Of a stretch of DNA of 64,000 nucleotides, positions 44,271 through 53,701 are shown in pieces (position 1 is the stretch's first letter; each line of letters starts with the position of its first letter). The DNA is from Maricaulis sp947259345 (GTDB lineage Bacteria; Pseudomonadota; Alphaproteobacteria; Caulobacterales; Maricaulaceae), in assembly GCA_965217205.1 (NCBI GenBank), contig OZ244254.1, positions 2,976,001 to 3,040,000 on the forward strand. Reading direction: 5' to 3'. Below the pieces are notes generated by a model, which saw nothing but the letters and a program-made list of their open reading frames with translations, was not told the origin of the DNA and ran no database searches. The position numbers were made by a program, and so were the translations under genes.

Positions 44271-44651
44271 TCAGACTCTGTCCGGCTTGACGCGCCAGGG
44301 CGGATCGATGCGGTTCTCTCCGGCATGATAGAGCTTGATCCGGTGACCATCAGGGTCCCGCAAGATCGCTTCACGCCAAAGCCAGCTTTCATCGCGAGGC
44401 TCGGTCTCGAAGACGAAACCGGCCGCCTTCAGGTGGTGATAATCAGCGTCCATATCGGCGGACTCGAGATAAATGACCGCTCCGGTTCGGACCGGGCTTT
44501 CGACATGAATTGAGAAGGTCGTGTCGCCATCAGGGGCGAGGAAACGACAATAGTGCGGACTATCAACCAAAAGCCGGAATCCGAGGCGCTCGTAGAAGGC
44601 TCTGGATTGTGGAAGGTCGCTGACGGGCAGCGTGATCTGGTTAAGGCGCAT
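44271..44651 (-). CDS. Glyoxalase/bleomycin resistance (VOC) protein
   Basis: A 126-residue protein with two beta-alpha-beta-beta-beta VOC modules. LNQITLPVSDLPQSRAFYERLGF and a late LRDPDGHRIKLYH match. It overlaps the end of the DUF4340 gene by eleven bases and is thus the last gene of the ABC operon. Substrate unknown. Confidence 0.87.
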   Translation of the reverse strand: MRLNQITLPVSDLPQSRAFYERLGFRLLVDSPHYCRFLAPDGDTTFSIHVESPVRTGAVIYLESADMDADYHHLKAAGFVFETEPRDESWLWREAILRDPDGHRIKLYHAGENRIDPPWRVKPDRV

Positions 44652-45687
44652 CCTGGTTTTCCTCACGCGTGTCCGCGATGCGGTCGAGCGGTCGGATCAG
44701 GCGATCAATCGTCAGATCCGACATCAGATAGGCCCAGCCATTGGTGAGCGCATTGATCGCCGCTGCCTCATCGGCCGCGTCGTCGGTGATGGCCGACGCC
44801 GTAATGAGAGCCCAGCGCGTCTCCCCCAGCGCCTTGACGTCGATCCGCACACGCAGTCCCGTGAATGTTTCGGCCGTGTGATGCGCAACAAACTCTCCGC
44901 CCAGACGGTCGGCGCGCCGGACATCGCGAAAGCGCACCCGGCCTAGCGATGTCGCCGGTCCATTTCCAGCAGCAGCGGTGATGGGTTGCCAACCAGCCGG
45001 GCGCCGCAGGGCGTAATTGCGTGACGCCGTCGATGCCCGCTCCAGGCGATAGGCCGGTCCGGTCTCCGGTTGGATATCCGCCCTGGCAATGTCATTCGTG
45101 CCGAGGGACAGGAAATCGAGAGCCAGCCAGGCGTCCGCTGGCAGCAGATCGGGCCGTGCCACCGCGCCATCGCCAAGGCGGGCGGCGAAGGCGCGGCTTC
45201 GCCCGGGTTCGCGCACATAAACCCGCTCACCCCGCGTTTCACCGAGATAAATATCCGCCAGGACGCTACCATCCGCATCTCGCACGCTAATGCGTGTCGC
45301 ACCATTCTCGCCGCCGGGATCAGCCAGTCCGAGGCGGCCTAGCCGGTCAGGATTGGCCGTGCGGGCGCCCTCGAAAACGAGGGCCGCAAGATAGGCGTCC
45401 AGTTCGGCAAGGCGCTCCGGGCGAACCGGATAGCCATCCCGGCTGGGCATGGTCCAGACACCATCTGACTGTTCCAGCACAAAGCTTTCGGCGCCGGTAA
45501 TAACGATTTCCCGGGCGCTGGCGACCGCATCCGACCAACCGGGTAAAACCGGACCGCTGACTGCCGGGCGCCAGGTCTCGCGGGCTTGCTGATAGGCCGT
45601 CACGAAGGCGGCGCCTCCAAGCAGGAGCGCGGCACCGGCGGCGACCAGCAATTGGGAACGGCGGCGCTTGTCAGAGGTCAGGCTCAT
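44641..45687 (-). CDS. DUF4340 membrane-anchored protein
   Basis: A 348-residue protein with one N-terminal helix (about residues 13-32) and a periplasmic beta-rich part. The DUF4340 pattern is seen twice, for example VLEQSDGVWTMPSRDGYPVRPERL. It follows gldG-like with a four-base overlap (45684-45687), as in many GldA/GldF/GldG systems. Role inferred only from context. Confidence 0.85.
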   Translation of the reverse strand: MSLTSDKRRRSQLLVAAGAALLLGGAAFVTAYQQARETWRPAVSGPVLPGWSDAVASAREIVITGAESFVLEQSDGVWTMPSRDGYPVRPERLAELDAYLAALVFEGARTANPDRLGRLGLADPGGENGATRISVRDADGSVLADIYLGETRGERVYVREPGRSRAFAARLGDGAVARPDLLPADAWLALDFLSLGTNDIARADIQPETGPAYRLERASTASRNYALRRPAGWQPITAAAGNGPATSLGRVRFRDVRRADRLGGEFVAHHTAETFTGLRVRIDVKALGETRWALITASAITDDAADEAAAINALTNGWAYLMSDLTIDRLIRPLDRIADTREENQDAP

Positions 45688-47528
45688 CCGCGTCGCCTCC
45701 GACGGCGGACGACCGTCCCCGCAATCCCGACCAGGATGACCAGCGCGGGCGGAAAGCCGATCGTCCAGAATTGGAGGTCCGCATTCAGGGAATCGATATC
45801 GCGACGAAAATCACGTTCGATTCCGCGCAAGGCCTCACGACCCTGCAGGATTTGTTCGCGCAACCGCATGGCTTCTTCGCGGTCACCGGCTTGCGAGTCG
45901 GCCAGAAGTGCCGAGGCCTGGCCGCTGGTCAGGAGCGCGCTCAACCGGTCCTGTGCCTCGGCAATTTCCGCTTCAAGCCGGTCCTGGGTTTCGACATAGC
46001 GCGTTTCCGCCTCGGCTCTCAGCCGTTCGACCCGGCTCATCGGTCGCAGGGACGGCGCCCGCGAGCGCAAGGAAACAAGCGCCGGATCACCCGCCGCCAT
46101 ATCGATGAGATTGAGCGCAAGGGTCAGGTTGTCGGCAACAAAACTACGTCCTGTGCCTGGATCATTGCGGACATAGTAACTGTCGTCGAGCCAGTCGGCG
46201 TCAGCGACAATGGCGATATCCACCGGACCGGCAGAGATGTCGCGGTGAGTGTCCGGATCCAAAGCAATTTCACCGGCCGGCGGGCCGGATGGAAACGCGG
46301 TCTCGATCATACCGGTCACACGCGCAGCGAGAACCGGTGGTTCGCCTGCTGGCTCATAGTTCCGCAGCAATGCGTCCGGACCTGGTGCGCCCGCGGCAAT
46401 ATCCGCGTCCAGCAGCGCACCTTCCGGCGATGTCGAGAGCAGCGGTGTCACCTGGATATCCGGCAGCGGGTTGATGCTCAGCGCTCCCGGCGAGCCAAAG
46501 TTCAGTCCAAGGTCGAGCGTCGCGGTGGCCAGATCGGTCTGGCTGATCTGCCCGGCGCCCAATGAGAACCAAAGCGGGTAGGCCCGGCGGCGAGTGCGGC
46601 CATCGGATTCGACGATTTCCACCGGCAGTCCAAGCTGTCGGTCCATGCTGACCGTTTCTCGGTCATACCCGATGCCCCAGCGTGCCAGGAGCGGTCCAAG
46701 ATCGGAGGCGCGGCGGGCATTGATCGGCGGCAGGCCGTCTGGGCCCGGACGCAGCGCCATGTGGGCCAGTGGGTCGAGGAAGGCGAGGACGCGGCCATAG
46801 CTCAGGGCGAACTGGTCGACAAGGTAGAGCTGTTCCTCGCTCAGGGCGCCCGGGTGCAGGACAAGCAGGGCGCTGGCCTCCGGAATTGTTGCAAAATCGC
46901 GGTCCAGCCAGATCAGGTCATAGGCCGCATTCAGCTCGGCAATGAAGGCGTTCGGAGCGCCATCGTCCGGGCTGAGCGGCAGGCTGGTGAGCACGGCCAG
47001 CCTCGGGCGGGCGGGCCGTTCTATATCGACGATGAGGCGGGTGAGATCGTACTCAAGTCGGGCTTCCGCCTCTTCCCGGAAAAGTGGGATGACGGCCTGT
47101 TCGTCGACAGAATTGCGGGCGACGAGACCGAAGAAAAGATTATCTCCGCCATCAGTCGGCATGGGTGACAGCCCGGCAGCCAGTGCCTCATCCTCGTCGG
47201 GAGAGAAGGGCTCCGGATCGATCTCGGTCACGCGGATGCGGCCGCCGGACTGATCCGAATAGGCCTTGAGGAATTCACGCACGCGCGTCGCATAGGCGCG
47301 GACCGCCGGATATTGCGCGGCTTGGGCGCGGGAATAATAGAAGCGCCATTCGACCGGCTCTTCGAGACGATTCATGACCGCGATCGAACCGTTGGACAGG
47401 CGATAGAGCCCGTCCTGAGTCAGGTCGAGCCGGGCACTGCCAAACCATCGACCCGCCAGCTCATTGCCCCCCAGGAAAACAATGATCAGGCTAAGCAGCA
47501 TGAGCGGCAGGAAAACAGTGCGCTTCAT
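45684..47528 (-). CDS. GldG-like ABC transporter auxiliary protein
   Basis: A 614-residue protein with an N-terminal helix (about residues 7-24), a GldG/ABC_transp_aux domain (RVREFLKAYSD, ISVTEIDPEPF-type RIRVTEIDPEPF), a coiled-coil near residues 520-580 and a C-terminal helix. GldG associates with the GldF permease. Four-base overlaps join it to both neighbours. Confidence 0.87.
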   Translation of the reverse strand: MKRTVFLPLMLLSLIIVFLGGNELAGRWFGSARLDLTQDGLYRLSNGSIAVMNRLEEPVEWRFYYSRAQAAQYPAVRAYATRVREFLKAYSDQSGGRIRVTEIDPEPFSPDEDEALAAGLSPMPTDGGDNLFFGLVARNSVDEQAVIPLFREEAEARLEYDLTRLIVDIERPARPRLAVLTSLPLSPDDGAPNAFIAELNAAYDLIWLDRDFATIPEASALLVLHPGALSEEQLYLVDQFALSYGRVLAFLDPLAHMALRPGPDGLPPINARRASDLGPLLARWGIGYDRETVSMDRQLGLPVEIVESDGRTRRRAYPLWFSLGAGQISQTDLATATLDLGLNFGSPGALSINPLPDIQVTPLLSTSPEGALLDADIAAGAPGPDALLRNYEPAGEPPVLAARVTGMIETAFPSGPPAGEIALDPDTHRDISAGPVDIAIVADADWLDDSYYVRNDPGTGRSFVADNLTLALNLIDMAAGDPALVSLRSRAPSLRPMSRVERLRAEAETRYVETQDRLEAEIAEAQDRLSALLTSGQASALLADSQAGDREEAMRLREQILQGREALRGIERDFRRDIDSLNADLQFWTIGFPPALVILVGIAGTVVRRRRRRG

Positions 47529-48268
47529 CGCCCACCTCCGCGCCGCTCGGCAATCAGCACGCCGGCAATAGTGAGGGAGACAAGGATGAGCCCTGTAAAA
47601 TAGATCAGATCGGACAGACCAATCACGCCGTAGCGGAAGGCGTCATAATGCTCGAGGGCGCTCAGGCGAGCCACGAACTCGGACAGCAGGGCCGGCGCAT
47701 TCTCACCGAGCGCCGAGAGCACAAAGGGCAGGCCAGCCATGGTCAGGAGAAAGGCCGCGCCCGTGCCCAGCACGAAGGCCACCACCTGGTTCGACGTGGT
47801 CGCCGACAAGGCCTGGCCGACAGCCAGATAGCTGCCTGCCATTAGCCAGGCACCCAGATAACCGGTCGCGATCGCCGCATTGTCCGGGGCACCGAGATAA
47901 TTGACCGCAATCCACATCGGGGAGGTGAGCGCCAGGGCAATACCGGCGACAGTCCAGGCGGCGAGGAATTTGCCGCCGGTCGCCGCCCAGAGTGGAATCG
48001 GCAAAGCCATCAGGAATTCCAGCGTACCGCGATCACGCTCCTCGGCCCAGGCGCGCATTGCGAGGGCCGGCATCAGCACCACAAAGAGCCATGGCAGATA
48101 GTCAAACATTGGCGCCAGGTCGGCACGATTGGTGTCGAAGAACCGACCGACATGAAAGGCAAAGGCTGGAGCACAGAAGGCAAAGACCGCCAGAAAGACA
48201 TAGGCCAGCGGGGTCTGGAAATAGGCCAATAATTCGCGCCGATAGACCGCATGGAGGGAGTGAATCAC
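47525..48268 (-). CDS. GldF-like ABC-2 permease
   Basis: A 247-residue inner-membrane permease with about six helices. YRRELLAYFQTPLAYVFLA at the N-terminus and MRAWAEERDRGTLEFLMALP are typical of the GldF/ABC-2 family. Pairs with the ATPase gene upstream (four-base overlap). Confidence 0.9.
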   Translation of the reverse strand: MIHSLHAVYRRELLAYFQTPLAYVFLAVFAFCAPAFAFHVGRFFDTNRADLAPMFDYLPWLFVVLMPALAMRAWAEERDRGTLEFLMALPIPLWAATGGKFLAAWTVAGIALALTSPMWIAVNYLGAPDNAAIATGYLGAWLMAGSYLAVGQALSATTSNQVVAFVLGTGAAFLLTMAGLPFVLSALGENAPALLSEFVARLSALEHYDAFRYGVIGLSDLIYFTGLILVSLTIAGVLIAERRGGGR

Positions 48269-49002
48269 GCTGCCGCCCCCACATCGCTTGCGCCTTGCGT
48301 CAGCGCCCGGAAAGCGGACTCCACCGTCGCGTCCGCCCCCGTGGCCGCCAGATCATGCGGCGTCCCGTCGAACAGGACGCGCCCCTTGTCGATCACGATG
48401 GCGCGCGAGCAGACGGCGGGCACTTCATCCAGAATGTGGGTGGAGATGATGATCGCCTTTTCCGGCGCCATGTCGCGGATCAGCTGTCGTACCCCGTCCT
48501 TCTGGTTTGGATCGAGGCCATCAGTGGGTTCATCGAGGATGAGGACGGCCGGATCATGGGCGATCGCCGCCGCCAGCGCGGCGCGGCGCTTATAGCCCTT
48601 GGAGAGCGTACCGATCGGCTGATCGGCCATCTCGCCCAGAGCCGCACGCTCCAGTGCAAGACCCGACGCGCGCATCAAAGCATCGCCGGAAAATCCACGT
48701 GCGCGCAGACCAAATCTGACAAAGCCGCGCGGCGTCATGGCCGGATAGGCCGGCGCACCTTCCGGCAGATATCCCAGGCGCGACTGCGCCTCCAGGCGCT
48801 GGGTCATGCAGTCATAGCCGGCAATCGAAGCCGTCCCGCCATCGGGCTCGAGGCCGCCGGCCAGCATGCGCATACTGGTCGTCTTCCCCGCCCCGTTGGG
48901 GCCGAGAAAGCCGAGTACTTCGCCGCGCTCCAGTGTGAAGCTCACACCATCGACCGCACGGAAGGACCCGAAATCCTTGATGAGTTGATCGGCAACCAGC
49001 AT
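48265..49002 (-). CDS. GldA-like ABC transporter ATPase
   Basis: A 245-residue ATPase with Walker A GPNGAGKTTSM, signature LSKGYKRRAALA and Walker B ILDEPTDGLDPNQ. It opens the five-gene operon running to 44271. In gliding Bacteroidetes the GldAFG transporter supports motility, but in proteobacteria the role is unclear. Confidence 0.93.
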   Translation of the reverse strand: MLVADQLIKDFGSFRAVDGVSFTLERGEVLGFLGPNGAGKTTSMRMLAGGLEPDGGTASIAGYDCMTQRLEAQSRLGYLPEGAPAYPAMTPRGFVRFGLRARGFSGDALMRASGLALERAALGEMADQPIGTLSKGYKRRAALAAAIAHDPAVLILDEPTDGLDPNQKDGVRQLIRDMAPEKAIIISTHILDEVPAVCSRAIVIDKGRVLFDGTPHDLAATGADATVESAFRALTQGASDVGAAA

Positions 49003-49308
49003 GGTTCGCAGGGCTCATGATCTGACCGCACTAGCGTTAGCGCGACGCGACGCGCTTGGCCAGAGCCAAGGCAAGCTGTGCATTTCATGAGAGGAATTGT
49101 GGGTGTCGACCGGACCGCAGCCTCTTGACCCGGGGGGCTGGGGGGGCTGTCTAAAACCAGGCTGGGAGGCGGTTATTGCGACCGGCCGACGAGTGAGACG
49201 GTGGTCGGGCCGTATGGCCGGAACGCGCCGAGAATGTGGCGACTTTGCGGCGCTGCGTGAAATGTTTGTAAGCTGGACAGAGTGATTCAACCGGTGGGAG
49301 AATTCGGC
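49003..49308. other. Divergent intergenic region
   Basis: No gene is visible between the divergent ABC operon and DUF2794 gene. It carries runs of six and seven G residues at 49132-49137 and 49140-49146. Promoters for both sides must lie here, but I see no clear boxes. Confidence 0.5.
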
Positions 49309-49644
49309 GTGCAATCTTTATCCCCCTCCGCGAAGCGCAAGCCCGAACCGGTCATGTGGAACCGGCGCGAGCTGGACGCGATCCTGCGGGTCTACGGACG
49401 TTTCGTCGCGCAGGGGGAGTGGAAGGACTACGCCATTGACGGTCTGCGGACTGAGGCCGTGTTTTCGATCTTCCGCCGTGCCAGTGAAGTGCCGATGTTT
49501 ACGGTGGTGAAGACACCCGCGGATGCCAATCGCCAGGGCCAGTACAAGGTGGTCGCCATGACCGGCCAGATCCTCAAGCGCGGCCATGATCTGACCCAGG
49601 TCATGAAAGTCTTCGAAAAGAAGAAATTCCAGGTCATCGAGTGA
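49309..49644 (+). CDS. DUF2794 protein
   Basis: A 111-residue alphaproteobacterial protein of unknown function, with VMWNRRELDAILRVYGRFVAQGEWKDYAID and a basic C-terminus (VFEKKKFQVIE). The GTG at 49309 follows GGGAG by eight bases; a GTG at 49282 would add nine residues. It is followed by a strong terminator. Confidence 0.85.
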   Translation: MQSLSPSAKRKPEPVMWNRRELDAILRVYGRFVAQGEWKDYAIDGLRTEAVFSIFRRASEVPMFTVVKTPADANRQGQYKVVAMTGQILKRGHDLTQVMKVFEKKKFQVIE

Positions 49645-49667
49645 GACGGCATTGGTCGCGGCAAAGA

Positions 49668-49697
49668 AAAACCCCGGAGCGCAGGCCCCGGGGTTTT
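49668..49697. terminator. Bidirectional intrinsic terminator
   Basis: AAAACCCCGG and CCGGGGTTTT arms enclose a ten-base loop. It lies between the convergent DUF2794 and BAX inhibitor genes. Confidence 0.92.
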
Positions 49698-49721
49698 CCG
49701 TTTCAGTCTGTCAGATCCACG

Positions 49722-50486
49722 CTATTCGCGGCTGCCCAGCAGGGACAGGATGATCTGGAACATGTTCACGAAGGCGATGTAGAGGTTCAGCGCCCCCATA
49801 TTCGTCATCACGGCCATCGAACGCTGATCGCCGGCGATCTGGTAATACGTCACCTTCAGCGCCTGGGTCTGCCAGGCGACCACGCCTGCCATCAGCAGCA
49901 GGACAGCAAACTGGAGCAGCAATTCAAGCATGCCCGACTGGAAGAAAAGCATGTTCAGGATGCCCAGCGCGATGGCGCCAAACACAGCCATGAACAGGAA
50001 ATTCTGCATCGGCATGAGATTGCGCTTCGTCGTATAGCCGAACACGGAGAGCGCCATGAAGGCGCCGGCCGTGATGACGAAGGCTTGCGCAATGGTTCCA
50101 AAATCAACGGATAAGCCGCCGCCGCCGATGCGCTGGACCGTTTGACCGCTGCTCGCGAGCACCACCCAGAAGCTCAGGCTCGCGCCAATCAGGACGACAA
50201 TCGCCCAATAGAGGAGGGCGCTGCCGATCGGCGACGGATTGCGCATGAAGAACATCGAGCCGAAGAGCAGGGCGAGCGGGCCCCACTGAACCACAAAGAG
50301 AAGCGGCGTACCGAAGACGAGATTGGTCAGCGGCGGGAAAGTCCCGACCGAGTATGCAATTGCGGCGGAAAGCAGCAGGCCCAGGCCCATCTTGTTGTAG
50401 ACGCCGAGCATGAATTTGCGCAGGCCGGCATCCACCGACATGTCCAGCGAACCGGCGCCAGAATAAGTGCGGGAAAAATCGTTCAT
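49722..50486 (-). CDS. BAX inhibitor-1 (TMBIM/YccA) family membrane protein
   Basis: A 254-residue inner-membrane protein with seven helices. KFMLGVYNKMGLGLLLSAA, ALSVFGYTTKRNL and FVNMFQIILSLLG are family marks. Bacterial homologues form pH-sensitive calcium leak channels or modulate FtsH; which applies here is unknown. Confidence 0.93.
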   Translation of the reverse strand: MNDFSRTYSGAGSLDMSVDAGLRKFMLGVYNKMGLGLLLSAAIAYSVGTFPPLTNLVFGTPLLFVVQWGPLALLFGSMFFMRNPSPIGSALLYWAIVVLIGASLSFWVVLASSGQTVQRIGGGGLSVDFGTIAQAFVITAGAFMALSVFGYTTKRNLMPMQNFLFMAVFGAIALGILNMLFFQSGMLELLLQFAVLLLMAGVVAWQTQALKVTYYQIAGDQRSMAVMTNMGALNLYIAFVNMFQIILSLLGSRE

Positions 50487-50681
50487 TGAGGACGTCTCTC
50501 TTGGCTACGCGCGCCATCACAGGCGCTTTGTGCATACTATATCATGTTCCCCGAGGCGGAAGGCAAGTTTCCGTCATCAGCGCAAGGGGGGACTGGAAAG
50601 GCCGGAATCCCGCCCCGCCTCGGCCGATTGCGTCGACCGGGAAAATCGCTCTAGTTGGATGGCCTGCCAGCGGATTGAGCC

Positions 50682-51221
50682 ATGACGCTTCGCCTTTTTG
50701 CCGCCCTGCCCGTGCCTGAAAGCCTTCACGCTGAGATTCAGCGCCTGCAGAAGGGCGTCCCCGGCGCGCGCTGGCGCCCGCCGGAGAATTTCCACATCAC
50801 GCTGCGCTTCTTCGGCGAAATGGATGAGCGCCGCGCCGAGGACCTCGATGCAGAACTGGCCCGTATCACCATGGCTCCGTTCGAACTGGCCCTGCTGGGT
50901 TCGGGCTGGTTCGGCAAGCTCGACCCGCGCGCCCTCTGGCTGGGTGTCCGCCCCAGCGAGGAATTGCTCCAGCTCAATGCGAAATGCGAGCGGGCGGCGC
51001 GACGCGCCGGCCTGGAACCGGAACACCGCAATTTCCATCCCCATATGACGCTGGCCTACCTCCAGGGTACGCCGATCGAGAAGCTGACCCGTTTTGCCGA
51101 ACGCACGGGCGGCTTTGCCACCGAGCCGTGGCAGGTAACGCATTTCACAGTCTTTTCGAGCTGGCTCTCACGCGGGGCCAACAATATCTACGAGCCAGAA
51201 GCCGACTATCCGCTGCTCTGA
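50682..51221 (+). CDS. thpR: RNA 2',3'-cyclic phosphodiesterase (2H family)
   Basis: A 179-residue 2H phosphoesterase with both HxTx motifs, HITLRFFGE (about residue 38) and HMTLAYLQG (about residue 124). It hydrolyses 2',3'-cyclic phosphate RNA ends. Its last 16 bases overlap the end of the convergent phosphatase gene. Confidence 0.93.
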   Translation: MTLRLFAALPVPESLHAEIQRLQKGVPGARWRPPENFHITLRFFGEMDERRAEDLDAELARITMAPFELALLGSGWFGKLDPRALWLGVRPSEELLQLNAKCERAARRAGLEPEHRNFHPHMTLAYLQGTPIEKLTRFAERTGGFATEPWQVTHFTVFSSWLSRGANNIYEPEADYPLL

Positions 51222-51688
51222 TCCTTGCCGACAGCCGCGACAAGGCCGTCCACGCCTCGCTCGATCATGTCCAGGACGCCCTCAAACCCGTCTGCGTTTC
51301 CGTAATAGGGGTCCGGGACATCGGCACCGGGCTCACCCGCCCATTCCATCATCAGGCTGATACGGCCGCCGCGCCCGGCACCGGGCACCCGGCGCAAGAA
51401 ACGCAAATGGCTCCGGTCCATGGCAATGATGTGATCAAAACGCGCGAAATCATCCGGACAAATCTCACGCGCGCTCAGCACGGACAGGTCATAGCCGCGC
51501 GCCGCGCCCGCCTCGACCGCCCGCGCATCCGGCGTTTCACCGACATGCCAGCCACCCGTACCGGCGCTATCAATCTGCCAGTCCAAGCCAGCCTTGATCA
51601 CGCGCTGGCGCGCAATCGCGTCGGCCGTCGGAGAACGACAGATATTTCCCGTACAGACGAAAAGCAGGCGCACCGGATCAGTCGTCAA
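51206..51688 (-). CDS. Low-molecular-weight protein tyrosine phosphatase
   Basis: A 160-residue LMW-PTP with the P-loop VCTGNICRSPTAD (C-x5-R-S) and the general acid Asp in DVPDPYYG. It overlaps the preceding phosphatase gene by eleven bases. Target unknown; such enzymes often act on tyrosine kinases for exopolysaccharide, but none is in the window. Confidence 0.93.
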   Translation of the reverse strand: MTTDPVRLLFVCTGNICRSPTADAIARQRVIKAGLDWQIDSAGTGGWHVGETPDARAVEAGAARGYDLSVLSAREICPDDFARFDHIIAMDRSHLRFLRRVPGAGRGGRISLMMEWAGEPGADVPDPYYGNADGFEGVLDMIERGVDGLVAAVGKDQSSG

Positions 51689-52316
51689 GCGAGAAAGCGC
51701 CGGGCAGAACCGTCAGCGACCAATCCTCACCGGTCCGATAGAGCCAATATATGTCACCATACGCATCCTCCGGCAGACGGCCCTCTGAATCGCAACCGGC
51801 ATTCTGGGCCGCATCTGCACCCGCATAGGCCGACATCCACAGACAGGACGTATTGGAATGCTCCCCGACGAGTGTCCAGACAGCATCCCCGGCATCGACT
51901 TCGGCATAGGCATCGGCCCGAACGCGCGTCACGGTTTCGCTCTCGGTGCATCCAACGGCGTAACCATCAACTGCCTGATGCGCTATCACCGCTGTACCGC
52001 TCGCAGCCGCCGTCAGGCGAGTCCGGCAAGCGGCGCTCGAATAGGCACGGTCGAAAGGCGTGCTGCCAACCAGCTCGGCCAGGCGTTCGACCATCCGCTC
52101 GCCATCTGCGCTCAACGGGCAATCCATACCGTTGCAATCGGGCGATATTTTCAACGCGTGGCGAACAACCAGAACATGTTGATCAGCTGCTGCAATTTCG
52201 GCCCGGTCCGCATCGGGTACCAAGGCCAGCAATTCCGGATGTGCACCCGATTGGGCGGATGGGCTGCACGCCGACAGCCCCACCAGCACACCCGCGGCAA
52301 TAAAGATCGATTTCAT
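51678..52316 (-). CDS. Histidine phosphatase-family lipoprotein
   Basis: A 212-residue lipoprotein (LVGLSAC) with the catalytic RH of VVRHALK and a late His in VGEHSNTS. These match the histidine phosphatase superfamily (phosphoglycerate mutase fold). Four further cysteines occur (CNGMDC, CRT, CTE). It is the first gene of a two-phosphatase pair. Confidence 0.85.
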   Translation of the reverse strand: MKSIFIAAGVLVGLSACSPSAQSGAHPELLALVPDADRAEIAAADQHVLVVRHALKISPDCNGMDCPLSADGERMVERLAELVGSTPFDRAYSSAACRTRLTAAASGTAVIAHQAVDGYAVGCTESETVTRVRADAYAEVDAGDAVWTLVGEHSNTSCLWMSAYAGADAAQNAGCDSEGRLPEDAYGDIYWLYRTGEDWSLTVLPGAFSLDD

Positions 52317-52385
52317 GGTGAATACCTCCCCGCGATCACACTAGCGCGGCTCGCTGGTCTGACGAAATGACGAGACGGTAAGGCA

Positions 52386-53519
52386 CTAGTCGACCGGGTC
52401 AGGTTCATCCTGGACTCGGATGCGCGCCGTTACCGTCGTCCCTTCGCCCGGCACAGACTGAATGGTCAGATCGCCATCCATCAAGCGGGAAAGACGACGG
52501 CAAATCGACAGGCCAAGCCCGGAATCCCCCCCCGCACCCGAGCCGGTTCGGCCGGTCACGCGCTCGAGCACTTCATCGTCCATACCGACGCCGGTATCGC
52601 GGACCTGAAACTGGATCCAGCGCTTGTCACCCTTGTCAGTGGTCTGGTCAACGACCAGAATTATCGAGCCCGCTGGCGTGAATTTGAGCGCGTTCGACAG
52701 GAGATTGTTGAGAATCTGCCGCACGCGGCCCGGGTCACCCAATACAGACAGCTCGGCACCGTCACCCACCTCAAGGCCAAGTTCCAGGCCTTTCTCAGCC
52801 GCCAGCGGCTCGAAAAGACCGACCACGGTTTGGGCGAGTTCATCCGGCCTGAACGCGACGCTCCGCAATTGCACCTTGTCGTTCTCCAGGCGCGCAAGAT
52901 CCAGCACATCGGAGACCCGTGCCAGCATGGCTTGTGCGGAACGCTCAATCGTCACGAGAAGCTTGCGTTGCGAAACGTCGAGTTCCGTATTCGAGAGCAG
53001 GCCAGACAGGCCGAGAATGCCATTGAGCGGCGTTCGCAATTCATGGCTGAGCCCGAGTATGAATTCAGAGCGAGATTGGCTTTGCGCTCGCTCCGATTTC
53101 GCCCGCGCCTTGAGTTCGGCCTCGCGCTCGCTGCGGGCATCGATCTCGTGCGCCAGCGCGCTGTGAGAGGATTGCAATCCCCGGAGGATGTCGATCAGGC
53201 GGCTGAACAACCAGATGAAGCCGATCGCGAGGAAGATGGTCGCGACGGCGTCCGTGAACCAGCGCAATGTGTTCTGGATGAAATCGGTGATCGCCGGCAG
53301 CTGCGCGTTTTCCACGAAGAAGGGCCCGAAAAGCAGCACGACAGCGTCGAGGAAATGATAGGCCGCCCAGATCAGCAGCCCGACTGTCAGGACAGCGACC
53401 GGGCGAAGGGCGTCTGCCGCGCGCAGCATGTCGGAATGGCGATACATGTACACCACCGCCACGACCGGGGCCGCAGCGAATGCAATATCCAGCAGCACTG
53501 TCAGCAGGATGGAGTTCAT
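52386..53519 (-). CDS. Membrane sensor histidine kinase
   Basis: A 377-residue kinase with about three membrane helices (residues 5-115), a coiled-coil linker, a histidine box SHELRTPLNGILGL and ATP-binding boxes NNLLSNALKFTP, DTGVGM and GLGLSICRRL. No response regulator gene is adjacent, so its partner is elsewhere. Confidence 0.92.
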   Translation of the reverse strand: MNSILLTVLLDIAFAAAPVVAVVYMYRHSDMLRAADALRPVAVLTVGLLIWAAYHFLDAVVLLFGPFFVENAQLPAITDFIQNTLRWFTDAVATIFLAIGFIWLFSRLIDILRGLQSSHSALAHEIDARSEREAELKARAKSERAQSQSRSEFILGLSHELRTPLNGILGLSGLLSNTELDVSQRKLLVTIERSAQAMLARVSDVLDLARLENDKVQLRSVAFRPDELAQTVVGLFEPLAAEKGLELGLEVGDGAELSVLGDPGRVRQILNNLLSNALKFTPAGSIILVVDQTTDKGDKRWIQFQVRDTGVGMDDEVLERVTGRTGSGAGGDSGLGLSICRRLSRLMDGDLTIQSVPGEGTTVTARIRVQDEPDPVD

Positions 53520-53701
53520 GTCCCTCTCACCCCCCGTGCGACGCCCTCATGGCCGGCAAGCTAGGCCTGACCTGTGAACACAAAATTAACCCTCGGACGA
53601 CCGGGGCGAAAAACCGTCCGGCCTGGAAAGGGATTAGTAAAGACCCGCCCGGCAAAATGAATTTTTCATTCATCGCGGGTCGGAGCCTGATTCGCGGCTG
53701 A

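Noticed and set aside
45771..46565. Plus-strand frame opposite the GldG-like gene
   Set aside because: It shadows a gene with a good domain match and coupled overlaps on both sides.
49132..49146. G-quadruplex
   Set aside because: There are only two G runs of six and seven, with a single CT between them; four clear tracts are not present.
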